A program made the position numbers and the translations under genes. The notes under the pieces are model-generated. The model was not told the DNA's origin and did not search any database. It saw nothing but the letters and a program-made list of their open reading frames with translations. A stretch of 64,000 nucleotides of DNA from ZC4RG30 sp963812195 (GTDB lineage: Bacteria > Pseudomonadota > Gammaproteobacteria > Steroidobacterales > Steroidobacteraceae), in contig CAWEUI010000014.1 of the NCBI GenBank assembly GCA_963812195.1, forward strand, positions 113,296 through 177,295, given 5' to 3'. Positions 28,099 to 36,848 of this stretch are shown one piece after another (positions within the stretch are counted from its first letter, which is position 1; every line of letters begins with the position of its first letter).

Positions 28099-28111
28099 GG
28101 CTTCCCGTAAT

Positions 28112-28149
28112 GCGCGTACCGCGACCTCCCCCGGGGTCGCGGTACGCGC
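28112..28149. terminator. Strong bidirectional hairpin terminator
   Basis: Perfect 15-bp stem, GCGCGTACCGCGACC at 28112-28126 paired with 28135-28149, and an 8-nt C/G loop. It lies 13 nt after the TonB receptor stop and about 50 nt after the stop of the convergent anti-sigma gene. The plus-side tail is pyrimidine-rich (CTCTCTTCC). Confidence 0.8.
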
Positions 28150-28200
28150 CTCTCTTCCATTCCGGGCAACGCCGCGCCCGCGGCGGTGCCGTTTGCCAGG

Positions 28201-28986
28201 TCAGTCCTCTGTCGCCAGTGTGTAACCGGGCGGCGGCATGACGCTGAAGCGCGAGGGATCGAGCGGCGGGTCGATGGTGAGCCGCATGCGCTGGCTGTAG
28301 GACACGCTGCCGCTGATATCCACCGCGCGCGGCACGTCATCGTCATCGGCCCACAGTTCCACGCGAATGCCCTGCATATCCAGTGCCCAGCCATGCACGG
28401 TATGCCCGTCGATCACGCGTCGACCCGGCAGTGGTGCGGCCCGACCCTTGAATGCGCTGATCTTCTGCAACCAGTTCAAAGCATCGCCGCTGCCCGGACG
28501 GACCTGCTCCGGCAGCGACGCCAGCATTGCCGTGTGGCCGGCATGCAGCAGGGTCAGCACCTTGCCACTGTCGACATTGACGATCACGCTGGTGGCATCG
28601 CCGATGTCGGTGCGCGCGTTGCCCCGGCGATCCGCCCAGACGCGGATGGTCGGCAGATCGAGGCCTCCGGCACGCTGGGTAATGACCATGGCCAGCGTCT
28701 GGAAATCGCGCAGACGCTTCTGCACGGCGGCGAATGCCGCGCCGCCGCCGCCGCCGCCGAACAAGGTGGGCGCGACGAGCAACACCGTCGCCACCACGGC
28801 GCCGGCCAGCCCGGCTCCGGCCCAGGCCAGCGCGTGGCGCCGCCGTCGGCGTGGCCGCTGTACATCGAGGATGCCTTCGAGCCGGCGCTGCGCAGCCGTC
28901 ACGGCAGCCGCGTCCGGATGCTGTGCCGTCAACGCTGCGACGTGTTCGGCAAGTGACTGGGAGAGCTGGAGGGATTCGCTGCTCAT
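28201..28986 (-). CDS. Putative anti-sigma factor (single-pass membrane protein)
   Basis: 261 residues. An N-terminal cytosolic part (about 1-45, ending RPRRRRRHA) is followed by one TM helix (WAGAGLAGAVVATVLLV) and a Gly run. A periplasmic domain of about 185 residues contains AFAAVQKRLRDFQTL and TDIGDATSVIVNVD, resembling LolA/RseB-like lipid-binding folds found in some anti-sigma partners. It begins 2 nt after the ECF sigma stop (TGATCATG), so translational coupling is expected. Role inferred from topology and position; there is no classical zinc-binding HxxxCxxC. Confidence 0.72.
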   Translation of the reverse strand: MSSESLQLSQSLAEHVAALTAQHPDAAAVTAAQRRLEGILDVQRPRRRRRHALAWAGAGLAGAVVATVLLVAPTLFGGGGGGAAFAAVQKRLRDFQTLAMVITQRAGGLDLPTIRVWADRRGNARTDIGDATSVIVNVDSGKVLTLLHAGHTAMLASLPEQVRPGSGDALNWLQKISAFKGRAAPLPGRRVIDGHTVHGWALDMQGIRVELWADDDDVPRAVDISGSVSYSQRMRLTIDPPLDPSRFSVMPPPGYTLATED

Positions 28987-28988
28987 GA

Positions 28989-29540
28989 TCAGGTCTCCGG
29001 CAAGGTGTTGATGGAAGTCGCGACAGCACCCAGGCGCGCTTCCAGGGCGCGCACGGCTCTGTGCAGGCTGACGCTGACGTTGTTGACGCTCATGCCCGTG
29101 GCCGCGGCGATCGCGGCAAGATCCAGGCCCTGCGCACAGCGCAGTGTGAAGACCTGCGCCTGCGTGGCCGGCAGACGCGCCAGTGCGGCACGCAGTCGCG
29201 CTGCCCGCTCCTGCTGCTCCAGCAGTTCATCCGGCCGTGCGGGAGAGGCGGCTGCATCGCCGCGCCACAGTGGCAGCAGTCGTCGCCAGCGGGCGCCGCG
29301 CCGCAGGCGGTCGATCGCCATTCGCATGGCCATGGCCGCCAGAAAGGCCGGCCATGAGGCCACTTCACCGACAGGCTTCTCCAGCAGGCGCAGGAAAACC
29401 TCCTGCTGAACCTCCTCGGCCTGGCTGGTATTGCCCAGAACACGGTAGGCCGCCGTGAGAACCGTGCGGCCGTACTGGCGTGCCAGCGTGCCGACTTGCT
29501 CCGGCGGCAGAGGCTGCCTGAGGTCATCGCTGGCGTTCAT
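28989..29540 (-). CDS. ECF-family RNA polymerase sigma factor
   Basis: 183 residues from MNASDDLRQ at 29540. Region 2 spans about 20-90 (YRVLGNTSQAEEVQQEVFLRLLE, then WPAFLAAMAMRMAIDRLRR). Region 4 spans about 125-175 (RLPATQAQVFTLRCAQGLDL then MSVNNVSVSLHRAVRALEARL). It should direct transcription in response to a signal passed by the membrane protein immediately downstream. The adjacent TonB receptor is a possible target, but the genes converge and no FecR-type domain is present, so classic cell-surface signalling is not established. Confidence 0.88.
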   Translation of the reverse strand: MNASDDLRQPLPPEQVGTLARQYGRTVLTAAYRVLGNTSQAEEVQQEVFLRLLEKPVGEVASWPAFLAAMAMRMAIDRLRRGARWRRLLPLWRGDAAASPARPDELLEQQERAARLRAALARLPATQAQVFTLRCAQGLDLAAIAAATGMSVNNVSVSLHRAVRALEARLGAVATSINTLPET

Positions 29541-29635
29541 TGTCGTTGGTGGCAAGGCACGTCTCCCGCTTTTCCACCATGAAGACGCGCGAGCCGGGCA
29601 GATCTTACAGCCCGCGCGGACAGGGCCGCCGCGCG

Positions 29636-30064
29636 CTAGCCGGCGCGCTGCGCGACGGCGGCACTGGCCCGGATTCTTCCGCGCCATGCCTCGGGCGTAT
29701 AGGGCACATCCACGTCGTAGGAGAAGGTTTCGATGCCGTGCATGCCTGCCGCGCTCAGGTCCGGCAGCCATTGCGGATACAGGCCCATGCCACCCCCCAG
29801 ATCCCACCTGGGGTTGTGCGCGCAGATCAGCGCTTTCGACTGGGCCAACATCCGCGTGTCGGGATCCACGCCAATGACATCGCAGCCACGTAGCGCGAAG
29901 CCGCGTGCCAATGTACCGGTACCGGTACCGAGGTCGACGACGAGGTGGCCGGACCTGCCCACCGCAAACGCCGCCAGCCGCTCGAACAGCGAATCCGGAA
30001 AGCCGGCCCGGTAGGTGCCGTAATCGGCCGCGGCCTTGCCGAAGTTCGTGCCTGCTACCGACAT
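29636..30064 (-). pseudogene. SAM-dependent methyltransferase with in-frame internal deletion
   Basis: 142 codons from MSVAGTNFGKAAADYGTYR at 30064. Motif I (LVVDLGTGTGTL) and the acidic motif after strand 2 (IGVDPD) are intact. After AQSKAL the sequence jumps directly to ICAHNPRWDLGGGMGLYPQW, which belongs to the late part of this family. The usual segment between them, including the motif around HWFD and much of the substrate side, is absent. The C-terminus also stops early (ASAAVAQRAG). The frame is preserved, so a shortened protein could be made, but methyl transfer is unlikely. Confidence 0.65.
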
Positions 30065-30068
30065 GCGC

Positions 30069-31016
30069 TCAATCGGGACGATAACTGAAGTCGGTGATGC
30101 GCCAACCCGTGCTGCCGCGCTGGTAGGTTGCTTCCAGCCAGCCCTTTTCGTCCCAGACACGCATGGTGCCATCCGCGCTCAGCAAGGCATCCACCACAGG
30201 ACAGTCCGCGCTCAGCGGCAACTGCCGCCCCACCTGTACCCGCAGGCGTACCCGGACCGTATCGGACCCGGACGCCACCGGCAGCGGTATGGCGGACTTG
30301 TCATCCAGCACGGCAACGCTGCGCCAACTGGAGAAGTCGGGCACCCCGGCGCCCGGTTCGAACAGACCCCTGACCTCTTCGGCCGCATTGATCCGGTGCA
30401 GGAACTGCGCCTGCAGTATGGCCGCCGAGGGTTCCAGGACCTGGCGCGCGGAGCGGATGAGCTGCACGCCGGGTGGCGGGTTGTTCAGCGCGTTGAACCC
30501 GCCCGCGGCCATGCCGGCCCACAGCCGCACTGCGTAGGGCACTGCCTGGTAACCGGAGGCCGCCGTCGGATCCTCATCCAGAAAGATGCGAATGCGACCC
30601 TGGTCCAGAAGGGCCACGGTGACCGCGCCGGAGTACAGGTTCACGTCGAGGATGGCGTTCTGCTCACCGCCCATGTGTGGCGCATTGCCACTCAGTGCCA
30701 GATGGCATTGGATGAGATCGACCGCACCGCGCACTTCCAGGTCGCGCTTCAACTCGGCGCGAACGCTCGCCGACAGATGCTGCAGCCGGCTCGAAACCAC
30801 GGGATCGGCATCCAGAGCCGTCGGGGTATCGCCGGCATAGGTGCCGGCATAGCTCACCAGCGCCGCCAGCTTGGCGTCCTTGCCGCAGGCCAGACCCGCC
30901 GCCGGGAACATTCCCGTCACAACCAGGGCAATCAGGACGAGCAGGCGCGTCTTGCCGCCGGCCACGCATGGCGCGATCCGCAACTTCATCCGGCAGTTGT
31001 AGAGGGCATGGTTCAT
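30069..31016 (-). CDS. Hypothetical secreted protein
   Basis: About 315 residues from MNHALYNCRMKLRIA at 31016; the internal ATG at 30989 (MKLRIAPC) is an equally plausible start. A hydrophobic segment LLVLIALVVTGMFPAAGLACG forms the signal peptide, with a possible lipobox (GLAC). The rest has no recognised domain; ASVRAELKRDLEVRGAVDLI and ALLDQGRIRIFLDEDPTA look like a mixed alpha/beta fold. It follows the gene at 31060 by 43 nt on the same strand; the hydrolase, 31060 protein and this one may form an operon. Confidence 0.6.
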   Translation of the reverse strand: MNHALYNCRMKLRIAPCVAGGKTRLLVLIALVVTGMFPAAGLACGKDAKLAALVSYAGTYAGDTPTALDADPVVSSRLQHLSASVRAELKRDLEVRGAVDLIQCHLALSGNAPHMGGEQNAILDVNLYSGAVTVALLDQGRIRIFLDEDPTAASGYQAVPYAVRLWAGMAAGGFNALNNPPPGVQLIRSARQVLEPSAAILQAQFLHRINAAEEVRGLFEPGAGVPDFSSWRSVAVLDDKSAIPLPVASGSDTVRVRLRVQVGRQLPLSADCPVVDALLSADGTMRVWDEKGWLEATYQRGSTGWRITDFSYRPD

Positions 31017-31059
31017 GGCTGGTGGGTCGACTCTTGCGCAGCAGGCTGCGATTGTCCAT

Positions 31060-32163
31060 CTATTGCGCACCGAACCGGAACTGCTGCCTGAGCTGCTGGC
31101 TGGTGTGCAGGAACAGCGCCCCGAGGTCCGCGCTGACCAGCCAGGTGGTGTGCCTGCCCGCGCCGAGATCGCGCCAGGCCACGCCAATGGAGAACCGGTT
31201 CTTCACGTGCAGCAGCGCGCCCCAGCCCAGGCGCCTGCCGCTGCCGTCCAGCGAAACCGTGGCGATGGCCGAGATGCCCAGCGGCAGGCTCCTCATGATC
31301 GAGCCGCGGCGCCACAGGCGGTTGTAGCCGACCAGCTCCACGATGGCGACGGCATGCAGATCATCCTGGGTCGTGGCGCCGTGCACATACTCCACCGCCG
31401 CGCCGGGGTGCAACAGAATCCACTGCCCGTCCGGCGGCCCGGCCAGCTGGTTGGCCGCCAGCGTCCTGCGATACAGCCAGCTGTTGAGCCCGAGCTCCCA
31501 CAGATACTGGGAACGACCGTTCTGGAAGTAATCCGTCCATTGCTGATCCAGGACGGACACCTGCTGATACAGCCGCACCAGCCGCCGCCCGGCCAGCACC
31601 TTGTTCAGCACCGCGTGCACCAGCTCCGCATGGCGCACGATCTCGGTGGCCAGGGCGACGCCGCTCCGGCAGGCGGGTGTCGTGGGCATGGCACAGCTGC
31701 GGCGGAGCGGCGCCTTCAGATCCAGCGCGCCGTCGAAGTAGGTCAGATCGCCCAGCTCCCAGGGCGTGGCCCGGGCCTGTGCGTCCAGGGACTGCACCTG
31801 CAGCCGCGCCTCGGCCACACGGCTGCGCACGAGCTGGACCAGTGGCGACCAGGTGGCATCCGCGCCCGCACTGGCCGCGTCGAACGAGACCTCGATGTCG
31901 CCGAGCCAGCCGGTTGCCGTGTCACGCACGCCGAGCACCTGGGCGGTGGTGCGCATGGCGGGCGTCGGTGCATCGAGTCCGGCCAGGATCTTTCGGGTCA
32001 GCGCGCTGTGATCATTGGCCCTGCCAAAGCAACTGTGCAGCGCGGCCAGACTGGCCACTTCGCCGACATAGGCGTCCGCGTCTGGCTGTGGCTGCAGGTC
32101 ACATTCGGCGCCCAGTGCCGGCAGCCACACCAGGCAGATCGCGATGCTGAGGATGCGACGCAT
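31060..32163 (-). CDS. Hypothetical secreted protein
   Basis: 367 residues. The ATG at 32163 is preceded by a near-perfect AGGAGGT; the ATG 15 nt upstream overlaps that SD and is rejected. The signal peptide MRRILSIAICLVWLPALGA precedes a mature N-terminus with two early Cys (ECDLQPQ and LHSCFGR). The C-terminal third (SIMRSLPLGISAIATVSLDG, ALLHVKNRFSIGVAW, TWLVSADLGALFLH) has alternating beta-strand character, as in an outer-membrane or surface protein. Family not recognised. Tight spacing to the upstream alpha/beta hydrolase indicates co-expression. Confidence 0.62.
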   Translation of the reverse strand: MRRILSIAICLVWLPALGAECDLQPQPDADAYVGEVASLAALHSCFGRANDHSALTRKILAGLDAPTPAMRTTAQVLGVRDTATGWLGDIEVSFDAASAGADATWSPLVQLVRSRVAEARLQVQSLDAQARATPWELGDLTYFDGALDLKAPLRRSCAMPTTPACRSGVALATEIVRHAELVHAVLNKVLAGRRLVRLYQQVSVLDQQWTDYFQNGRSQYLWELGLNSWLYRRTLAANQLAGPPDGQWILLHPGAAVEYVHGATTQDDLHAVAIVELVGYNRLWRRGSIMRSLPLGISAIATVSLDGSGRRLGWGALLHVKNRFSIGVAWRDLGAGRHTTWLVSADLGALFLHTSQQLRQQFRFGAQ

Positions 32164-32177
32164 GGGATACCTCCTCA

Positions 32178-33236
32178 TCAGGAGCGCAATTTCCTGATCA
32201 GCTCGATCAGCTTCTGCCAGTTGGCCGTGGGCGCCGGCAGCAGGGCCTCGAGCTTGTCCCGCGCCCGGCTCACATTGGCCGAGAGCACAGCCGCATCGAA
32301 CTGCGTCTTGATGGTGGCGAACTCGGCATCGGGTATCAGCGACGCTCCGAACAGCGCCCGGAACAGCGGCACGTGGACGCGTGGATTGGTCAGGTAGTGA
32401 TCGAAGTCGTGCACGCGATACAGGTCACCGGGTTCGAAATGAATATGCGACGGTTGCAGATGCTGGTACGCGCTGGTGGCATACGTTGCCGCATCCGGCC
32501 ACAGGTCGGGATTGAACGGGTGCGGATACATGAACGGATCCAGCCGGTGGCGGGCGTTGAGATAGAAGCCGCAAAGTCGTCCGGCGGACAACGGCCCGGG
32601 CATGACCCGGCTGTGCAGTACCTTGGCACTGTCCCGCTGCAGCACGCGGCTGACGTTGGCCACCATCATCACCACGCGCGGCCGGGCTTCGGCCGGCTGC
32701 AGCGGCGGCTGACCATCGATGCCCGTGCCGTACAGGCTGTTGAGCATGTTGTGCACCACCGAGGTGCCCAGTGAGTGGCCGATCACCGACCAGCTCAGCA
32801 AATCGCCGCTCCTGAGCCGCTCCAGGATCTGCTTCGCGACCGAGACGTCGATGGCCATCGCCAGCGTGGAGAAGAAGCGGTACAGCACCACGTCCATGGC
32901 CGAGGACCAGACGAAGCCGGGTTCGCCGGCGCCGATCCAGCCCTGGATCCGGTCGAGCTGGCGATTCACCGCGGTGGCCTTGCCGGCGTCCAGCGGATCC
33001 AGGCCACCGAGCAGCGCCGCGCGGAAGGCGGTGAAATCGGCCGCCATGCGCTGGCGCCAGGTTTCGATCAGGTCGTCGTAGACGACCGGAACCGCCTCGA
33101 TCAGCGCATCGAAGTCCGCGCCGCGAAACGCCTCGAAGTCACCGAACGCATTGCGCAGCACCTTGAGGCCGGGTTGATGCCATGTGGCATCGTGTCTGCC
33201 CATTCCATGGACAAAGAACACAACGTGCCTGGCCAC
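32178..33236 (-). CDS. Alpha/beta hydrolase (lipase/esterase-like)
   Basis: 352 residues using a GTG start at 33236 supported by GGGAGGGTG upstream. VVFFVHGMGRHD gives the oxyanion HG motif and VIGHSLGTSVVH the nucleophile elbow (G-H-S-L-G). A later FEPGDLYRVHDFDHYL supplies plausible Asp/His residues. There is no signal peptide, so it is probably cytosolic. It is first gene of a three-gene minus-strand run with two secreted proteins of unknown role. Confidence 0.82.
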   Translation of the reverse strand: MARHVVFFVHGMGRHDATWHQPGLKVLRNAFGDFEAFRGADFDALIEAVPVVYDDLIETWRQRMAADFTAFRAALLGGLDPLDAGKATAVNRQLDRIQGWIGAGEPGFVWSSAMDVVLYRFFSTLAMAIDVSVAKQILERLRSGDLLSWSVIGHSLGTSVVHNMLNSLYGTGIDGQPPLQPAEARPRVVMMVANVSRVLQRDSAKVLHSRVMPGPLSAGRLCGFYLNARHRLDPFMYPHPFNPDLWPDAATYATSAYQHLQPSHIHFEPGDLYRVHDFDHYLTNPRVHVPLFRALFGASLIPDAEFATIKTQFDAAVLSANVSRARDKLEALLPAPTANWQKLIELIRKLRS

Positions 33237-33342
33237 GATTTCACCCTCCCTGGTGGTGGCTCGCGCACTATTTAACTCCGCTTGGCCGCGCCCGCCAACC
33301 GCGGGACAGCCGATGTCCCGGAATTCCGCGCTGCAGGCGCTG

Positions 33343-34251
33343 CTACTTCTTCTCGCGCGCCACCCATGGGTCGGGCGAGGCCGGCCCCACCACCGCCATG
33401 ATGTAGTCCACCTTGCCCTTGCTCATCTTGAACACGTGGACATCGGCCAGGTTGTTGGCGAAGTGCTCGAAGGCCGCGGTGAGCCCGGCTTCCAGATCCG
33501 CCAACGGCACGCGTGGCGCCGGATGCTTGATGGTCAGGCCCTTGGGCGAACAGTTGTGCGACGGCGTGGTATGCAGGCCGTTCTCCCAGCGATCGCATCG
33601 ATCGGCGAACGGCACGCTCACGTAAGGCTTGGCCGTGAACATGGCAAAGTAATCGGTGGCCGCAGCCGCCATGGCCGCGCGCGACTGCCGCTCCTCCGGG
33701 TCGAGGATGGTTTCCCAGTCCAGATAGCTGGTGCCCAGGACGGTCTTGGGGTTGTAGGCGAAGTCCTTCTCGCGGCCGATCACGTGCTCGATCTCGGTGA
33801 TGGCGCCGCCGTCCTGTGTCTGCAGGCGGATGGCGGCATGGACCAGGCGACCGTTCTCGTTGATGACGCCGAAGGCCACCGCGCCGCAGCGCTCGGTATC
33901 AATCAGGTAGTTCTCCTCGCCCCAGGCTCCCGCGCCCTTCCACAGGGTGCTGGCACCCGGAGCCTGCTGCACGCCGTTCTCCGTGAACATCACGTCCTTT
34001 GCGATCTTCACTCTGGATGGATCATGCGCGGCCAGCGCGGCCGAATAGGCATCGACCAGCCCCTTCAATTCGGCTCGCGGGCATTTGGTGCCGGTGGCCT
34101 CGACCGGATAGTTCGGGCGCCGCGGCCCGGGCGTGGCCTGCTGGCCCTGGGCAGGCGGCGGCCCGGCCGCCTCGGCCGCCACGACCGCAGCGGCAAACCC
34201 TGTGGTTACGGCTGCCGAAAGCACCGCAGCCGCCAGCATTGTCTTCTTCAT
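33343..34251 (-). CDS. Secreted protein, DUF8021-like; paralogue of 56512-57435
   Basis: About 302 residues. The start MKKTMLAAAVLSAAVTT at 34251 has GGGGGAGAG upstream and a signal peptide. The conserved part begins CPRAELKGLVDAYSAALAAH and continues VMFTENGVQ, VHAAIRLQTQDGGAITEIEH and DRCDRWENGLHTTPSHNC. The same layout (Cys-initiated helix, FTENG-type motif, late Cys-containing loop) occurs in the protein at 56512. SnoaL/NTF2-like fold is likely. Fungal and bacterial relatives are annotated DUF8021; function unknown. Confidence 0.68.
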   Translation of the reverse strand: MKKTMLAAAVLSAAVTTGFAAAVVAAEAAGPPPAQGQQATPGPRRPNYPVEATGTKCPRAELKGLVDAYSAALAAHDPSRVKIAKDVMFTENGVQQAPGASTLWKGAGAWGEENYLIDTERCGAVAFGVINENGRLVHAAIRLQTQDGGAITEIEHVIGREKDFAYNPKTVLGTSYLDWETILDPEERQSRAAMAAAATDYFAMFTAKPYVSVPFADRCDRWENGLHTTPSHNCSPKGLTIKHPAPRVPLADLEAGLTAAFEHFANNLADVHVFKMSKGKVDYIMAVVGPASPDPWVAREKK

Positions 34252-34362
34252 GGCTCTCTCCCCCGGGACCTTGTTGGTTGCGGTTGAAGCTACTTTGGCG
34301 CCGCTGCAGGGGTCAAGACAAACAGGCTGGTAACTCATTCACGAAGGCACGAAGATTGCCCC

Positions 34363-35085
34363 ATGCTGAAGCTCTACTACGGACCGCCCGCCGCAAACGG
34401 CCTCAAGGTGCTGATCGCGCTGCATGAGAAGGCGCTGGACTTCCAGGGCGTGCGGCTGGACCTGCACAAGTTCGAACAGCACGAACCCTGGTACGTGAAG
34501 ATCAACCCGGAAGGCCAGGTGCCGACCCTGGACCACGACGGCTTCATCCTGACGCAATCCAGCGTCATCAATGAATACCTCGAGGATGCGTTTCCCGATG
34601 CACCGCCGCTGCGGCCGCGCGATGCGCGTGGCGCGGCCCGCATGCGCTACTGGAACAAGTACATCGACGAGAACTACATGGAAGCCGTCTCCATGCATGG
34701 CTGGAAGTTCCTGCTCACCGACCTGACCAGGCAGATGGATGCGCAGCAGTTCGAGGCCTACGTGCAACGCATTCCGCTGGCGAAGCAGCGCAAGAAGTGG
34801 CGCGATGTGCGCGCGGGCTTTCCCGAGGAGGCACTGGCCGCCGCCACCACCAGAGTCGCCGAAGCGCTGGACCGGCTCGAACTGCAACTGGCGCAGTCGC
34901 CGTGGCTCGCCGGCGCGCAGTACACGCTCGCCGATGTGAATTTCTTCGCCACCGGCGGCAACTCCATCGCGCGCCTGTTCCCGCAGCTGCTCAGCGACGA
35001 TGCCCGGCCGCGCTTTCGCGACTGGCTGGAGCGCATCAACGCGCGGCCTGCCGTGCAGGCGGCTGTGGCGACACCTACGGGTTGA
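34363..35085 (+). CDS. Glutathione S-transferase family protein
   Basis: 240 residues. The N-terminal thioredoxin-like domain begins MLKLYYGPPAANGLKVLIAL; the cis-Pro segment is PEGQVPTLDHDG and the glutathione-binding loop LTQSSVINEYLE (the QSS motif contacts the gamma-glutamyl group). The all-helical C-terminal domain ends with SPWLAGAQYTLADVNFF, the conserved N-capping box. A cytosolic detoxification or isomerisation role is expected. It overlaps the convergent yghU-like gene by 11 nt at the 3' ends. Confidence 0.9.
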   Translation: MLKLYYGPPAANGLKVLIALHEKALDFQGVRLDLHKFEQHEPWYVKINPEGQVPTLDHDGFILTQSSVINEYLEDAFPDAPPLRPRDARGAARMRYWNKYIDENYMEAVSMHGWKFLLTDLTRQMDAQQFEAYVQRIPLAKQRKKWRDVRAGFPEEALAAATTRVAEALDRLELQLAQSPWLAGAQYTLADVNFFATGGNSIARLFPQLLSDDARPRFRDWLERINARPAVQAAVATPTG

Positions 35086-35941
35086 AATCCGCCGCGCTGT
35101 GCCGCTCGGGCATGCGCAGCGCCTCGGGCCCGGTGGTGGTGTTCACGCGTTGCCCGCGCTTGACCGCCGGCCGGCTGCCGACGAGATCCACCCACCGCTG
35201 CACGTGGGTATATTCATGCACCGACAGGAACTCACCCGCGCCGTAGGCGCCTTGCATCATGCGCCCGTACCAGGCCCAGTTGGCGATGTCGGCGATGGTG
35301 TACCCGGTGCCGGCAATGTACTCACTGCGAGCCAGTTGTGTATCGAGCACGTGCAACAGCCGCTTGGCCTCCATGGCGAAGCGGTTGATCGCGTACTGGA
35401 TCTTCATCGGCGCATAGCTGTAGAAATGTCCGAAGCCGCCGCCGAGGTACGGCGCCGAACCCATCTGCCACATCAGCCAGTTCATGGTCTCGGCGCGCGC
35501 CGGTTGCGACGCGGGCAGGAAGGCGCCGAATTTCTCGGCCAGGTAGAACAGGATCGAACCACTCTCGAACAGGCGGATCGGCGGATCCACGGAGCAGTCG
35601 AGCATCGCCGGGATCTTCGAATTCGGATTGATTTGCACGAAGCCGCTGCCGAACTGGTCCCCTTCATTGATGCGAATCAACCACGCATCGTATTCGGCGC
35701 CCGCGTGACCCAGTTCAAGCAGCTCCTCGAGCATGATCGTGGCCTTGATGCCATTGGGAGTGCCCAGCGAATACAGCTGCAGCGGATGCTTGCCGCGCGG
35801 CAACGGCTTCTCGTGCGTGGCGCCGGACACCGGGCGGTTGATGCTGGCGAACGTGCCACCGCTGGGCGCATCCCAGGTCCATACCTTCGGTGGTATGTAG
35901 CCGGGCGGAAGGTTCCTGCTGGGATCGGATTCAGAGGCCAT
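35075..35941 (-). CDS. yghU: YghU-like glutathione-dependent disulphide-bond oxidoreductase
   Basis: 288 residues, the usual length for YghU/YfcG-type Nu-class GSTs. It has the long N-terminal extension (GYIPPKVWTWDAPSGGTFAS), the active region LYSLGTPNGIKATIMLEEL with the Thr-Pro-Asn motif, and IPAMLDCS at cis-Pro. FESGSILFYLAEKFG binds glutathione. C-terminal YTIADIANWAWYG is the N-cap box. These enzymes reduce disulphides with glutathione rather than conjugate it. The 3' end overlaps the other GST gene. Confidence 0.9.
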   Translation of the reverse strand: MASESDPSRNLPPGYIPPKVWTWDAPSGGTFASINRPVSGATHEKPLPRGKHPLQLYSLGTPNGIKATIMLEELLELGHAGAEYDAWLIRINEGDQFGSGFVQINPNSKIPAMLDCSVDPPIRLFESGSILFYLAEKFGAFLPASQPARAETMNWLMWQMGSAPYLGGGFGHFYSYAPMKIQYAINRFAMEAKRLLHVLDTQLARSEYIAGTGYTIADIANWAWYGRMMQGAYGAGEFLSVHEYTHVQRWVDLVGSRPAVKRGQRVNTTTGPEALRMPERHSAADFNP

Positions 35942-36067
35942 GTGCTGCGACTCCGGCGATTGCGCTGTCTGCGCAAATTGTAACGCGCTCGTCTCGCCCC
36001 AGGACTCTCCACCAAGCGGGTCGCGACTGGCACAAGCCCGGGGCGGAACCTATCATGCAGCCCGAGC

Positions 36068-36802
36068 ATGGAGATATTCACACCTTATTTTCTCGCCGCG
36101 CTGCTGCAGGTCGTCCTCGTCAACATCATCCTGTCCGGCGACAACGCGGTGGTCATCGCGCTGGCGGCCCGCAACCTGGCGCCCCGGCACCGCAAGCTGG
36201 CGATTTTCTGGGGCAGCCTCGGCGCGATTGCGCTGCGTGTGGTACTGACCGTTGCCGCGGTGGAGCTGCTCAAGGTGCCGTTTCTGCAATTCGTGGGCGG
36301 GCTGCTGCTGATCTGGATCGCGGTCAAACTGCTCATCGAAGATGATGCCGCGGACGCGGCGCAGCGTGCGCACACCGACCTGTTCGGCGCCATCCGTACC
36401 ATCCTGATCGCCGACGTGGTGATGAGCCTGGACAACACGCTGGCCATCGCCGGCGTGGCCCAGGGCGACGCGCTGCTGCTCACCATCGGACTGGTGCTGT
36501 CCATCCCGCTGATCGTGCTGGGCAGCACGCTGATCATGAAGATCATGGACCGCTTTCCGGTGGTGGTGTATCTGGGCGCGGCGCTGATCGCCTGGACCGC
36601 CGGCGAGATGATCGACTCGGACGCCGCCGTCAGGCCCTACCTGCCGGACCTGTTCCACGGCACGTACTGGATGCCACTGGGCATCACCGTGCTGGTGCTG
36701 GCCTTCGGCTGGTGGCGCAACCGACGCAGCGGCCGCAAGGCCAGGGACATACTGGAAGCGCAGATGCGCGCCGCCCAGCGCATCGAAGACAAGATCGATT
36801 GA
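36068..36802 (+). CDS. TerC family integral membrane protein
   Basis: 244 residues with seven or so hydrophobic segments. The TerC signature appears twice as acidic TM motifs: NIILSGDNAVVIALAAR near the N-terminus and DVVMSLDNTLAIAGVA in the middle, both with the paired Asp-Asn that bind metal in this family. Relatives (YjbE/YkoY/Alx) export Mn2+ or metallate secreted enzymes. I looked for an upstream manganese riboswitch and could not identify one. Cytoplasmic C-terminal tail is basic. Confidence 0.88.
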   Translation: MEIFTPYFLAALLQVVLVNIILSGDNAVVIALAARNLAPRHRKLAIFWGSLGAIALRVVLTVAAVELLKVPFLQFVGGLLLIWIAVKLLIEDDAADAAQRAHTDLFGAIRTILIADVVMSLDNTLAIAGVAQGDALLLTIGLVLSIPLIVLGSTLIMKIMDRFPVVVYLGAALIAWTAGEMIDSDAAVRPYLPDLFHGTYWMPLGITVLVLAFGWWRNRRSGRKARDILEAQMRAAQRIEDKID

Positions 36803-36848
36803 GCCTCGTGGCTCGCGGGCCGCAGGACTGGATTGCCCGCTGTGTCCG

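Noticed and set aside
35942..36067. Possible manganese (yybP-ykoY) riboswitch before the TerC gene
   Set aside because: No recognisable conserved loop sequences or pairing could be found in the 126-bp leader.
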